Counted from the first letter of the stretch, positions 43,012 to 51,571 are shown. The stretch is 58,969 nucleotides of DNA from Bacteroidota bacterium (GCA_016234735.1 JACRAN010000107.1:1-58969), one strand, 5' to 3'. The notes: a model not told the origin generated them from the sequence alone. Made by a program: numbers and translations.

Positions 43012-44646
43012 TCACCATTTTATCAACTTGCCGCTCATCGGTTTGTCTTTTCCAACCTGTATTTTGTAGAAATATGCGCCTCGTGGAGCGTCGCTCCCGT
43101 CCCACTTGATTTCTTCGATGCCGGTTTTTTCGTAGTAATTCCTCGCCTCATGCACCAGCCGCCCCTGTGCATCGAACACCTGAACCACCACAGGTTTGAA
43201 GCCGACAGCTTTTACCCAAAAAGTAACTTCATCCGTGAAAGGTGAGGGTGCCACCAGCGGCAACTTGTAAGATGGCGGCACAAAATTGGTGTCCGATAAC
43301 TCCTGGAAGGAGCCGTCGAGCCATTCGAGGCGGTTGGTCAGCCAGTAGCGGAGCTGGTTCATTTCGCCCTGGTAACTGCCGGTGACGATGGGGTTCGGCC
43401 ACACGTATTCGTTGAGCGTGGGCCAGCGTACGAAGTTGCGTTGGGAAGGCTCGGCCAGCATGGTTTCCAGCGAATCGACGAGGTGAAAAATGCGCTCGTT
43501 GCTGAGTATCGTGGCCCGCAGATTGACCCACTCGTCCTTCATCTCCCCCCTAAAAGCGGGGTCGCCCCAGAGTCGGTTCCACCAGAAGTGGATGCCCCAA
43601 TAGTCACCAGGGCAGAAGCTGTTGAAGTCGAGTGCCCAGCCCACTGTGCCGGGACCGATGCAATAATCGACATTGCCGAAGGCGAGGTTGAAATCCCACA
43701 TCGGCCCCAGGTGCAGCCTGCTGTCCTTGCTGTCTTTGTCTTTGTACATGAAGGTGCTGAGGCGGTAGCCGTCCACGTTGCGCCCGATTTCCTGGATGAA
43801 CAAAAAATGGATGAGAGAAGGTACGTCGAGGTACTTGCGGTAGCCGTCGAGCGGGTCGGCGAAGCCCTGCGACCACATCACGTTTTCAAAATTGCCGATG
43901 TAACCCTGAATGTACGCCTTCTGCTCCGGGGTGATTTCGTCGGGCTTGGGGTAGTGGTACTGGTAAACGGTGCCGCCGGGCGTTCCGCCTGGGATGGAGG
44001 GGTAGGCAGACGGAAATCCGTCGGAAACCAGCCCGTCGAACTTGTCGAATTTAAGGATGTACCCGCCGGAGAGGTCGTCACCGGTGTTTTCATCGGGAGT
44101 TAACGTGCTGATATTCACCCGGTTAGCGTCCTGTTTTATTTTTTCGGTAAAAACGTACACGCCCCGGTAGTCGCCGTTGATGACCACTTCGCAGAAGCGG
44201 ACACGGGGGGCGTAGTCCATAATCCAACCGGCCATCGTGTACGCTAACGCATTGCGCATCAGGGTTTTGTCGCTGTACGGGCCGTGCAGCACCCAGTCGT
44301 TTTCCGAAGGGAAACCGAGCACGGACACATTGTTGGCCGAGCTGTCGGCGTTTTGGGTTTCCAGGGCAAAATTGTTTTTGGGAAACCACTGCGAGGAACT
44401 GCCCCGGATTTCGATGCCGATTTGACCGTCGTAGTCGCCGAAGGGGTCGGTGATGTTGTTCACCGCACCGTCGCCGTTCCAGATGATGCCGAGGTGGGCG
44501 GTTCTCTTGGGTTCGTCCACGATTTCCGCTCCGTTTTGGGTGGTGATGACGAAAATGGGCAGGTTGGAGGTTTCCAACTGCACCTGGGCGGTGAGGAGCG
44601 AGATTTTTCCCAGGAAGAGCAGTAAAAAAGAGAGGTATGGCCGCAT
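43012..44646 (-). CDS. CotH-kinase-domain secreted protein with T9SS tail
   Basis: A secreted 544-residue protein with a signal peptide (ends LLTAQ). The CotH domain, an atypical protein-kinase fold, covers about residues 40-420: GIEIRGSSSQWFPKNNFALETQ, GVYVFTEKIKQDANRVNIS, and LHLGPMWDFNLAFGNVDYC with the metal-binding DxN. The C-terminal 85 residues form a T9SS type A sorting domain (APSPFTDEVTFWVKAVGF ... YDAxG-like VFDAQGRLVHEARN ... GAYFYKIQVG). CotH relatives phosphorylate secreted proteins, so a surface kinase role is conceivable; the substrate is unknown. Confidence 0.9.
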   Translation of the reverse strand: MRPYLSFLLLFLGKISLLTAQVQLETSNLPIFVITTQNGAEIVDEPKRTAHLGIIWNGDGAVNNITDPFGDYDGQIGIEIRGSSSQWFPKNNFALETQNADSSANNVSVLGFPSENDWVLHGPYSDKTLMRNALAYTMAGWIMDYAPRVRFCEVVINGDYRGVYVFTEKIKQDANRVNISTLTPDENTGDDLSGGYILKFDKFDGLVSDGFPSAYPSIPGGTPGGTVYQYHYPKPDEITPEQKAYIQGYIGNFENVMWSQGFADPLDGYRKYLDVPSLIHFLFIQEIGRNVDGYRLSTFMYKDKDSKDSRLHLGPMWDFNLAFGNVDYCIGPGTVGWALDFNSFCPGDYWGIHFWWNRLWGDPAFRGEMKDEWVNLRATILSNERIFHLVDSLETMLAEPSQRNFVRWPTLNEYVWPNPIVTGSYQGEMNQLRYWLTNRLEWLDGSFQELSDTNFVPPSYKLPLVAPSPFTDEVTFWVKAVGFKPVVVQVFDAQGRLVHEARNYYEKTGIEEIKWDGSDAPRGAYFYKIQVGKDKPMSGKLIKW

Positions 44647-44664
44647 GGTTAGATTTGTTTTTGC

Positions 44665-45282
44665 TTAAAAAATTTCCGAGAGTTTGATTTTGAAATCCTC
44701 CAACACCTGGCCGCCGAAAAGTTCCTGCGCAAACGGCACCACCTCCGCCGTCATTTTCGGGCGGAAAACGTAGGTCGTGCGGCCATACGGGTCGATGAGC
44801 CAGCCGAGGTTGCAGCCGTTCTCCATGAACTCCCCCATCTTGGCTTTCAATGATTCCACGCCCTGCGAGCTGGAGAGCAGCTCCATCACAAAATCGGGGC
44901 AAATCGGCACGTGCCGCTCCTGCTGTTTTGGCGTGAGCGCCTGCCAGCGCTCGTTTTTCACCCAGGCAAGGTCGGGCGAGTAGGTAGCACCGTTGGGCAG
45001 TTTGAAGCCGGTGGATGAGTCGAATACAATCCCGCCTTTTTTCTGGCGGTTCCAAATACCAAACTCGATGACAAGTTCGGCGTTTCTTTGTCCGGTTTTT
45101 CCTCCTGTGAGTGGCATGATAATGATTTCTCCTTTTGAGTTACGTTCGATTCTGAGGTTGTCGTTGAGTTGGCAAAATTCAAAGAACTGGCTGTCGGTGA
45201 AGCCACCGTTCGGCAGTACCAGCGTCAGGTATTCGACCTCCTGCTTCCGTTTTTCCGTTTTTTTTGCTGCTGTTAAAACCAT
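44665..45282 (-). CDS. Uma2 family putative endonuclease
   Basis: A Uma2/DUF820 PD-(D/E)XK-fold protein, common in cyanobacteria and scattered in Bacteroidota; its biological function is unresolved. I start at 45282 (MVLTAAKKTEKRK), giving 205 residues. Visible family features are GGFTDSQFFEFCQLNDNLRIERNSKGEIIIMP, the nuclease core FVMELLSSSQGVESLKAKMGEFMENGCNLGWLIDP, and PDLAWVKNERW with the metal-binding aspartate. It lies 18 bases downstream-to-upstream of the CotH gene on the same strand. Together with xisHI it adds to the set of likely transferred nuclease genes. Confidence 0.88.
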   Translation of the reverse strand: MVLTAAKKTEKRKQEVEYLTLVLPNGGFTDSQFFEFCQLNDNLRIERNSKGEIIIMPLTGGKTGQRNAELVIEFGIWNRQKKGGIVFDSSTGFKLPNGATYSPDLAWVKNERWQALTPKQQERHVPICPDFVMELLSSSQGVESLKAKMGEFMENGCNLGWLIDPYGRTTYVFRPKMTAEVVPFAQELFGGQVLEDFKIKLSEIF

Positions 45283-45339
45283 TTTGCTTTGCTTTTTTAA
45301 AATCAATCAAACTTACGAAAATTATTTTGAAATGCCCCG

Positions 45340-46329
45340 TCAAACCTGCTCTCCCGGATACACAATCCCTGCCTCCCGCCGCACCTGGTCGAGCGTTTCC
45401 ATCAGTTGCAGGCTGAAATCGAGCGGCAGTTTTCCGCTCTCTTTTTTGCCCTGCCGGAGGCATTCGTTCACCTCCAGGATTTCATGGTAGTAGCCGTGCC
45501 CGACGCAAGGCATGGCGATATGTTCGGCGCTTTTTTCATAAAATGAAATGGAAAGTTCCTCTGGGTTGATGAAGCGGTTGTGCAGGCACATCGTGCCGGT
45601 TTCACCATATAAATAGGCTTCAATTTCCGTTCTCACCACCAGCGAACAGTCGAGGATGGCCAGGCGGTTGCCGGGATACTCTAAAATCATGGCGCAACTG
45701 TCGTCGGCACCGCTGGCCCCGAAGACGGCACTGGCCATCACCCCCTCCGGTTTCCCCCAGAGCAGGGTGGCCAAAAAAACCGGGTAGATGCCTACGTCGA
45801 GCAGCGAGCCGCCGCCGAGTGCAGGGTTGAAAACCCGGTGCTCCGGCGGAAAGTTTGCCCGAAAACCGAAGTCCGCACGGATGGTTTTCAGCGCCCCGAT
45901 GTAGCCGCTGTCGAGCAGCCGCAGCGCTTCCTTAAACAATGGGATGAACCTCGTCCAGAGTGCTTCCATCAAAAAAGTGTTGTTCGCACGGGCTGTTTCG
46001 ACCATTTTCCGGGCCTGGGCGGCGTTGACGGCGAACGGTTTTTCGCACAGCACCGGGATGCCCCGTTCGAGGCAGAGCAGCGTGTGCCCGAAGTGGCCGG
46101 TGTGCGGCGAGGCGACGTACACGACATCGAGGCCGGGGCAGTCGAGCAGTTCCTCGTAGCTGCCGTAGGCGTGTGGAGCGCCGTATTCCGCAGCAAAACC
46201 GGCGGCCCGTTCGAGGGAGCGGGAAGCGACTGCATGGAGCCTGGCCCCCTCCACCATGCGGAGGTCGTGGGCAAATTTGTGGGCAATCCTGCCGGGGGCG
46301 AGGATGCCCCAGTTGATGGTTTTTTCCAT
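45340..46329 (-). CDS. Gfo/Idh/MocA family oxidoreductase
   Basis: An NAD(P)-dependent sugar or sugar-derivative dehydrogenase. I start at 46329 (MEKTINWGILAPGRIAHKFAHDLRM), giving 329 residues. The Rossmann N-terminus has GxxGxxA-like LAPGRIA. The conserved CEKP motif is seen in GIPVLCEKPFAVNAAQA near residue 90. The C-terminal beta-sheet domain contains RADFGFRANFPPEHRVFNPALGGGSLLDVGIYPVF, a family hallmark. The exact substrate is not visible from sequence, and no carbohydrate cluster surrounds it. Confidence 0.92.
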   Translation of the reverse strand: MEKTINWGILAPGRIAHKFAHDLRMVEGARLHAVASRSLERAAGFAAEYGAPHAYGSYEELLDCPGLDVVYVASPHTGHFGHTLLCLERGIPVLCEKPFAVNAAQARKMVETARANNTFLMEALWTRFIPLFKEALRLLDSGYIGALKTIRADFGFRANFPPEHRVFNPALGGGSLLDVGIYPVFLATLLWGKPEGVMASAVFGASGADDSCAMILEYPGNRLAILDCSLVVRTEIEAYLYGETGTMCLHNRFINPEELSISFYEKSAEHIAMPCVGHGYYHEILEVNECLRQGKKESGKLPLDFSLQLMETLDQVRREAGIVYPGEQV

Positions 46330-46467
46330 GGAAATTGAGAATTTTTGGCAGTTCAATGGGGAGGACGGGCAGCGAAGTTAGCGAACCGAGGGTTGGCTCC
46401 GCAAATTTTTACACCGTCGAAGTGGCATAATTTTTCCCCGAATAGAAACGTAGTCCCATGTATTTAA

Positions 46468-46475
46468 TATTTTTG
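46468..46475 (+). promoter_or_regulatory. -7 box TATTTTTG before the TonB-domain gene
   Basis: It matches TAnnTTTG and lies about 65 bases before the GTG start at 46541. Confidence 0.4.
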
Positions 46476-46540
46476 CTATTGAAACACCACGAACGAGGCA
46501 CCCACGGATCGGCATTTCTTCATTTTTCAAGGACAAGACT

Positions 46541-47299
46541 GTGAGAAAAACTTCCATCGCATTCACGTCGGCAATGCTCGTTTGCCACTTCCTGTGGGCT
46601 CAGTTTCCAGCAGACACCGTTTTTACACACGCCGAAATCATGCCCTGCTTCCCCGGCTGCGGGTCGCTGGAGCCTGGTAGCCTAACCCATCGGCAATGCT
46701 CCGACCGGGCACTGGTGCAGTTCATTTCCCGCCACCTCGTTTACCCGGAAGAAGCGAAAGCAACCGGCACCGAAGGCACGGTGTACGTCAATTTCGTGGT
46801 GGACGAGACCGGCCGGGTGCAGTCGCCCAGACTGCTCCTGGACATCGGCGGCGGGTGCGGCGAGGCCGCCCTGAAAGTGCTGGAAGCCATGCCCGGTTGG
46901 GAGCCGGGCCTGCATGAGGGGCAGCCTGTCCGGGTGAAATTGAACCTGCCCATCCAGTTTTCGCTCCGCAATGCCGAAAAAGATTTGACCGAAAGATTCA
47001 CCATCACCTGGGGCGACATCGTCGGGGATTCCGTCACGGTACAAAGCCTGCGCCGCAACCTGCCCTTCCCCGTGTACGTGCGAGGCCCGGAGGGCGACAG
47101 CCGTTACGTGGACGAACTGGCCTTCACTTTCGCCCGCAACAAACGACAACTCACCGCCAGCAGCCGGGGGGGCATCAGTGACGACCTCGTCGCTGTCGTT
47201 GAAAAAGCCCGCAACGGCGGCACTTTTACCATTACCGCTTCCGTACAGGACAACGGAAGGTTCCTGTACGTTACCCGCATATTTCAACTCGTAGAATAG
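46541..47299 (+). CDS. Periplasmic TonB C-terminal-domain protein
   Basis: A 252-residue exported protein starting with GTG at 46541; the signal peptide ends CHFLWAQ. A TonB C-terminal domain is visible at about residues 60-145: FISRHLVYPEEAKATGTEGTVYVNFVVDETGRVQSPRLL, ending with GxxVRVKLNLPIQF. It lacks the usual inner-membrane anchor and proline-rich spacer, so it is unlikely to be a working energy transducer and may be a stand-alone peptidoglycan- or receptor-binding module. The last 100 residues (FTITWGDIVGDSVTVQSL to the end) form a beta-rich domain I do not recognise. Confidence 0.82.
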   Translation: MRKTSIAFTSAMLVCHFLWAQFPADTVFTHAEIMPCFPGCGSLEPGSLTHRQCSDRALVQFISRHLVYPEEAKATGTEGTVYVNFVVDETGRVQSPRLLLDIGGGCGEAALKVLEAMPGWEPGLHEGQPVRVKLNLPIQFSLRNAEKDLTERFTITWGDIVGDSVTVQSLRRNLPFPVYVRGPEGDSRYVDELAFTFARNKRQLTASSRGGISDDLVAVVEKARNGGTFTITASVQDNGRFLYVTRIFQLVE

Positions 47300-47382
47300 C
47301 CCTTTTCGGCCCTAACCACCAACAATTTTTATAAAAAAATGAACTATTTTTTGGGGAGGTAATAAAAATTGCCCTCAGTTTT

Positions 47383-47390
47383 TACCTTTG
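47383..47390 (+). promoter_or_regulatory. -7 box TACCTTTG upstream of the OmpA lipoprotein
   Basis: It matches TAnnTTTG. The gene start is about 180 bases further on, so the leader would be long, unless an earlier start codon is used. Confidence 0.4.
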
Positions 47391-47571
47391 CTTGCTGAAT
47401 GAGGTAGCTAAGGCTACTTCTAACAAATGGGTTTCAGGCTTTTGAAAACAAGTATTTCATGGGGAAATGAAAATGTCCGAAATCAGCCGTGTTACTTTCA
47501 CGCGGATTCGCCGTTTTCTTGTTTTCAACAGCCCAAAGCCAATTCTATCTTTCATCAAAAACAAACTTAAC

Positions 47572-48336
47572 ATGAGTATGAACTTGACACTGAGATTGCT
47601 CGTCGTCGTGATGGTGACAGCCGTTGCACTCCCTTCTTGTGTTTCCAAGAAAAAATTTCAGCAACTGGAGGACGAGAAAACCGCTATGGCCAACTCGCTT
47701 GCTGAAAGCCAGAAAAAAGTAAACATGCTGGAGGAAAAAGTAGGCACTTTGGAAGGCGACATGGCCAACCAAAAGACGAAATTTGAAGGCGACATTGCTG
47801 GCCTCCGCAAAGATGTGGACGCCGCCAAAATGGATGCTGACAAAGCCAAAGGCGCACTGGCCGACAAAGACGCTCAAATCGCCAAGATGAAAAAAGACAT
47901 CAAAGATGCCTTCGGAATCGGCAGCGATGTGGCCGTTACCAACCAAAACGGTGAACTCACCGTGACACTGGCCGAGCCAGTCAGTTATTCCAGCGGCTCT
48001 TCCCGCCTGAACCGCCAGTCCCGCAAAGCGGTCGAGTCACTGGCTGCTACACTGAAAAACAACCCAAGCATGCACCTCCTCATCGAGGGCCATGCCGACA
48101 CCGACAAGTACCCGGGCAACGGCTACAACAACTGGGACCTGAGTGTTGACCGTGCCATGAACGTGGTGAAAAGGCTCATCAAACTGGGCGTGAAACCGGA
48201 GCAACTTACCGTTGCAGGCCGTGGCGACAGCACCCCTGCCGCACCGAACGACAGCAAAGAAAACAAAGCCAAGAACCGTCGCACCGAGGCCAAGCCGTCT
48301 CCGAAAACTGGCAATATCCACCAGATTTCCAACTAA
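47572..48336 (+). CDS. OmpA-family lipoprotein with coiled coil
   Basis: Anchors the outer membrane to peptidoglycan. The ATG at 47572 (MSMNLTLRLLVVVMVTAVALPSC) gives a lipobox cysteine and 254 residues; the frame open to 47467 is an unlikely extension. A coiled coil fills about residues 30-115 (KKKFQQLEDEKTAMANSLAESQKKVNMLEEKVGTL). The OmpA C-terminal domain (about 130-240) has YSSGSSRLNRQSRKAVESLAATL, LLIEGHADTDKY and VAGRGDSTPAAPNDSKENKAKNRRTE. The strong terminator at 48361 follows. Confidence 0.94.
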   Translation: MSMNLTLRLLVVVMVTAVALPSCVSKKKFQQLEDEKTAMANSLAESQKKVNMLEEKVGTLEGDMANQKTKFEGDIAGLRKDVDAAKMDADKAKGALADKDAQIAKMKKDIKDAFGIGSDVAVTNQNGELTVTLAEPVSYSSGSSRLNRQSRKAVESLAATLKNNPSMHLLIEGHADTDKYPGNGYNNWDLSVDRAMNVVKRLIKLGVKPEQLTVAGRGDSTPAAPNDSKENKAKNRRTEAKPSPKTGNIHQISN

Positions 48337-48360
48337 CCGACAGGTTTGTTTTTACGATAA

Positions 48361-48398
48361 AAACCGGCAGGAGAAGAATCCCTGCCGGTTTTTTTTGT
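48361..48398 (+). terminator. Intrinsic terminator of the OmpA gene
   Basis: aaaccggcagg (48361-48371) with cctgccggttt (48381-48391), then a further T run. Confidence 0.88.
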
Positions 48399-48426
48399 TC
48401 ACGACAGTTGCCCAACTTGTAAAACA

Positions 48427-48466
48427 AAAAGCCGCAAACAACTGGTTATCAGCTATTTGCGGCTTT
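48427..48466 (-). terminator. Terminator after the tRNA-Arg gene
   Basis: aaaagccgcaaa (48427-48438) pairs with tttgcggcttt (48456-48466). It is read on the minus strand about 10 bases beyond the tRNA 3' end and followed by TTGTTTT. Confidence 0.75.
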
Positions 48467-48474
48467 GTTTTTAG

Positions 48475-48546
48475 TAGCCCCGACAGGGATCGAACCTGTA
48501 TCTTAGGTTCCGGAAACCTACATACTATCCATTGTACTACGGAGCC
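48475..48546 (-). tRNA. tRNA-Arg (anticodon CCG)
   Basis: Read on the minus strand, the sequence begins GGCTCCGTAGTACAATGGAT and has the anticodon arm TAGGT-TTCCGGA-ACCTA with anticodon CCG, decoding CGG. The T arm has ACAGG-TTCGATC-CCTGT. The acceptor stem GGCTCCG pairs with CGGGGCT, with two G-U pairs, and A is the discriminator. CCA is not encoded. It is alone and followed by its own hairpin terminator. Confidence 0.95.
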
Positions 48547-48789
48547 GTTTCCGAAGGGAAAAGCAAAAACGGAACGCTTTCGTTCCCGCATTTTCCCTTC
48601 GGGACGGCAAATTTAAAAATTTTCAGCTCAATCCTCTTTCGAAAAATGGTCTTCCTGTCGGAATTATTTGGGTCCGGCACTTCCGCCTTGTAAAAACTTA
48701 AGAACCAAGTATAATTTTTTTTTGAAACCAAAGTGTTCTGCCGAACAAAATAAAATTTCACTTTGTTAACGGACATTATGCAAGATTGC

Positions 48790-48797
48790 TAATTTTG
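48790..48797 (+). promoter_or_regulatory. -7 box TAATTTTG before the small lipoprotein gene
   Basis: It matches TAnnTTTG. A TTTGTT lies upstream, a few bases further than the usual -33 spacing. The leader would be about 55 bases. Confidence 0.45.
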
Positions 48798-48856
48798 CGC
48801 CGCAATTTTTTTCAACTACAACCATTTAACTCATTACTTAATTAAAAAATTAGACT

Positions 48857-49414
48857 ATGAAAAAGGTATTAACCTTCGCTGCTTTTGCGCTTATCCTTGC
48901 TGCTTGCAACAGCGTTGCCAAATTCAAACCACAAATTGAAGAACTGGCAAAAACCTGGGACAGCACAACTTCTCAAGTTACTGAATTTGCCACGACCGTA
49001 AAAACGGAGCAATCCAACTGGATGAACGCCATGAACACGATGCAGGTAGCTCCCGAAGCTATGACAAAGTGGGACGACGCCGCCAAAGCCAAGTACACTG
49101 AAATCACCACCGCCGCTCAGACCAGCACTACGAGTTTGTCCGGTATCGCTACCGAACTTGATGGCTTCGTTTCTTCCTGGACGGAAAAAAGCAACGAAAT
49201 GAAGGCACTGAACGATGGCCTCGCAGCCGGTAAAATCGAAGGTGATGTTGCTTCCAAAGTTGCTGACCTGACTGCCGCTTCCACCGATGCCGCTTCCAAA
49301 TTGGAAGGCTGGAAAGCCAAATTTGAAGAAGTGAAAGCCGCTGCTGCCAAAGCACAGCAAATGTTTGCCGAGTTCACGGCTGCCGCCGCTCCGGCTACTG
49401 CTGGTAAGAAGTAA
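48857..49414 (+). CDS. Small coiled-coil lipoprotein, function unknown
   Basis: A 185-residue lipoprotein; the signal MKKVLTFAAFALILAAC ends in a lipobox. The mature part is alanine-, threonine- and lysine-rich and almost entirely helical (ELAKTWDSTTSQVTEFATTVKTEQSNWMNAMNTM; later KLEGWKAKFEEVKAAAAKAQQMFAEF). No named domain is recognised. The composition and a promoter with a good -7 box suggest abundant expression, like structural outer-membrane lipoproteins. The terminator shared with the MDR gene follows. Confidence 0.85.
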   Translation: MKKVLTFAAFALILAACNSVAKFKPQIEELAKTWDSTTSQVTEFATTVKTEQSNWMNAMNTMQVAPEAMTKWDDAAKAKYTEITTAAQTSTTSLSGIATELDGFVSSWTEKSNEMKALNDGLAAGKIEGDVASKVADLTAASTDAASKLEGWKAKFEEVKAAAAKAQQMFAEFTAAAAPATAGKK

Positions 49415-49440
49415 TTTGCGCTTGCGCAATATTTTTGTTC

Positions 49441-49477
49441 AAAAAATCCCCTGTGGCCATGCAGCAGGGGATTTTTT
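49441..49477. terminator. Bidirectional terminator, small lipoprotein / MDR reductase
   Basis: aaaaaatcccctg (49441-49453) with caggggattttttt (49465 onward). A tracts and T tracts on both sides allow use in both directions. Confidence 0.85.
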
Positions 49478-50448
49478 TATTGGCTTATTCGGAGCACGAT
49501 TTTACCGAACTGTTCTCCTTTTTCCATTCTTTCAAAAGCCTTGGCTCCTTCTTCCAGGCTGAAAACAGAATCTACAACCGGTACTATTTTGTGATGGTTC
49601 ACAAATGCAAGCATGTCGGCAAAATCCTGGTCGCTGCCCATTGTCGAGCCGAGGATGGAAATTTGCTTCCAAAAAATGGGCTGTGGGCTGAAATTTGAAA
49701 CGGTTCCGTTCGAGCCTCCATAGATACCTATCCTTCCACCTGGGTTGCAAAGTCTTATCAAATCAGCAAAGCCATCCCCCCCTGCACTGTCAATTATTAC
49801 ATCAAACCCGCTTGCTTGAGACTTTAGTTTTTCAGGCCAATCTTGTGATTTATAGTTGGCTGCGCCAAGAACGCCAAGTTTCAAGGCACTCGCTATTTTA
49901 GTCTCCGAGCCAGAAGTAACGAATACTTCCAAGCCAGCGGCGAAGGCAAACTGGCAACAAAACAAAGCCACTCCACCACCAGCCCCGGTAATCAGTACCT
50001 TCTCACCACTTTGTGATTTGCACCTCGAAAAAAGCACTCTAAAAGCCGTAAGTCCAGCCAAAGGAAGCGCTGTAGCCTCCTCAAAGGTTAGATGAGTGGG
50101 TTTATCGAAAATTTGCCCTTCCCCCACCACGATGTACTCCGAAAAAGTGCCGTTCGTAGGTAAGCCCAGTATGTGGTAATCCCTGCTTTGCATCCGTTCA
50201 TCATCTCCCCAATGGATTCCAGGCTGGAAAATCACTTCCCGGTCATCGGCGGCTATGCCGGCACCGTCAGAACCGGGAATGAGCGGATACCGGACATTCG
50301 GGTACAACCCCTGCATAATGTAAACATCCCGATGGTTCAGAGCTGCTGCTTTCATCCGCACTAGTACCTCGGACTGGCCAGCCTTTGGGTTGGCTACTTC
50401 CTCCAAACCGGGGTGCTGGTTCTTTTCTTTCAAAACAAGTGCTTTCAT
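49477..50448 (-). CDS. Medium-chain alcohol dehydrogenase/quinone-reductase-like protein
   Basis: An NADPH-dependent reductase of the MDR superfamily, 323 residues. The N-terminal GroES-like domain contains VLVRMKAAALNHRDVYIMQGLYPNVRYPLIPGSDGAGI. The Rossmann motif is LITGAGGGVALFCCQFAFAAGLEVFVTSGS near residue 150. LIRLCNPGGRIGIYGGSNG is the usual strand after the cofactor site. Structural zinc cysteines are absent, which fits the quinone-oxidoreductase branch. The specific substrate cannot be read. Confidence 0.9.
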   Translation of the reverse strand: MKALVLKEKNQHPGLEEVANPKAGQSEVLVRMKAAALNHRDVYIMQGLYPNVRYPLIPGSDGAGIAADDREVIFQPGIHWGDDERMQSRDYHILGLPTNGTFSEYIVVGEGQIFDKPTHLTFEEATALPLAGLTAFRVLFSRCKSQSGEKVLITGAGGGVALFCCQFAFAAGLEVFVTSGSETKIASALKLGVLGAANYKSQDWPEKLKSQASGFDVIIDSAGGDGFADLIRLCNPGGRIGIYGGSNGTVSNFSPQPIFWKQISILGSTMGSDQDFADMLAFVNHHKIVPVVDSVFSLEEGAKAFERMEKGEQFGKIVLRISQ

Positions 50449-50639
50449 TGGAAATGTAATTTCAAAAGGGCAAAGAAAGGCAATTGCAAGGCAGGAACTA
50501 AAAAAGGGTACGGTTTTTTACCGCACCCTTTGCTAACAAACAAAACCAACTAAAAACCAAGTAATTCTTCAAGATTTTACCGGTGGAACTACCGAAATAA
50601 CCGTTTGGGAGTTCAAAAGGTTCGGTTTAGCAAAAAAAA

Positions 50640-51490
50640 AAAGTCGCCCACCAAGGACGACTCTTAACATTATTATCCCATGAACATATCCAAAACAAAT
50701 AATCTTTATTCAAAAAGTGGATGAAAGGTTTGGTGGAGTCAGACAAATGCACTTACCTTAGCGCACGAAATCAGTTTCTACTGTTTCACAGAACGCTTGC
50801 TATTTGCAAATTATAGTCCCATGAACATGTCCTAAAACAAGGGCTGGCTTTCAAAAAGTCAGCCTTTTTTATTTTGTACCGGGATTAATGAGTCCGAACT
50901 TCCTCTACTCAAAAATAGGGAGCCGCCCCAGAAACAGAAGTTGGGACGACCCACTATTAACAAATTATAATCCCATGAACATATACAATTTCAACGGGCT
51001 GAAAACCTCTCCTCACGATTCCTTTACCGCCTTTCCGCCCTGACTCACCTGCTTTACAGGTGAAAAAACAGCAAGCCGCCAAAAAATTGCGGCCTGCTAT
51101 TAACAAATTATAATCCCATGAACATATTCAAATTTGTGATCCCGCCTCTTTGTGCGGGAAATGTTGCCCTTGCCGCCGCTAATCAACTTTCACGATACAA
51201 ATATGCAACGGCCGAATGCCTTGAACAAAGACAAAATTTCAAGCTTGTAATATTAATTTTATTCTAAATCAATTCCTTCTTTTTGAAATAGAGACCTGAT
51301 TTGCAATCTAAAACACCTGATTAAACAAGCAGGTTTGGTAAAATTTGTGAGGGAAAAGTTAATTTTTCGATTGGAAATTCTCAAAAATGGTGTGAAAAAA
51401 GTGCGGAGTTGATGGAAATACCTAAAAAAAAGAAGTCGCACTTGAATGGGTGCGACTCACTAGCAATGATAAAATTCCACGAATATGAAT
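50640..51490 (+). repeat. Array of five leader-like units (hairpin + AT-rich leader + ATGAAC)
   Basis: Units end at ATGs at 50680, 50821, 50975, 51118 and 51485 (spacing 141, 154, 143 and 367). Units 1, 3, 4 and 5 have an A run, a stem-loop (for example agtcgcac...gtgcgact in unit 5), then TTAACAAATTATAATCCC-like DNA and ATGAACATA-like codons. Small open frames follow: 15 codons or fewer in units 1, 2 and 5, about 23 in unit 3 and 50 in unit 4 (51118-51267). On the minus strand each stem with its T run looks like a terminator. Confidence 0.75.
50842..50870 (+). terminator. Terminator within array unit 2
   Basis: ggctggcttt (50842-50851) pairs with aaagtcagcc (50855-50864), loop CAA, then T6. 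It starts seven bases after the four-codon frame of unit 2 and suggests a tiny plus-strand transcript. Confidence 0.7.
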
Positions 51491-51520
51491 AACTTCTTTT
51501 GTGCTTTGGGGTAGTGATTG

Positions 51521-51558
51521 CCAGCAAGTCCGGCTTTCCTAACGCCCGGACTTGCTGG
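51521..51558 (-). terminator. 13-bp perfect hairpin after the 866-residue T9SS gene
   Basis: ccagcaagtccgg (51521-51533) pairs with 51546-51558, 14 bases beyond the stop at 51572. The minus-side tail is not T-rich, so it may rely on the further hairpins of the array to end transcription. Confidence 0.7.
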
Positions 51559-51571
51559 AATATTTTCAGGC

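Larger units (their letters stand above)
50449..51571. other. 1.1-kb gene-free region with a leader-like repeat array
   Basis: It lies between the start of the MDR gene and the end of the T9SS protein gene, both on the minus strand. The MDR promoter side has an imperfect hairpin near 50508-50531 (aagggtacggt with accgcaccctt). The rest is the repeat array at 50640-51490 plus the end hairpin at 51521-51558. A minus-strand 60-codon frame at 51259-51441 lacks support. Confidence 0.7.

Noticed and set aside
51259-51441. 60-codon minus-strand frame
   Set aside because: Lies in the repeat region, is phenylalanine- and arginine-rich and has no domain.
50640-51490. CRISPR-like array
   Set aside because: Only five degenerate units, uneven spacing, no constant short repeat with unique spacers, and no cas genes.
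50640-51490. Integron attC-like array
   Set aside because: No RYYYAAC/GTTRRRY end pairs at unit borders and no integrase gene in the window.
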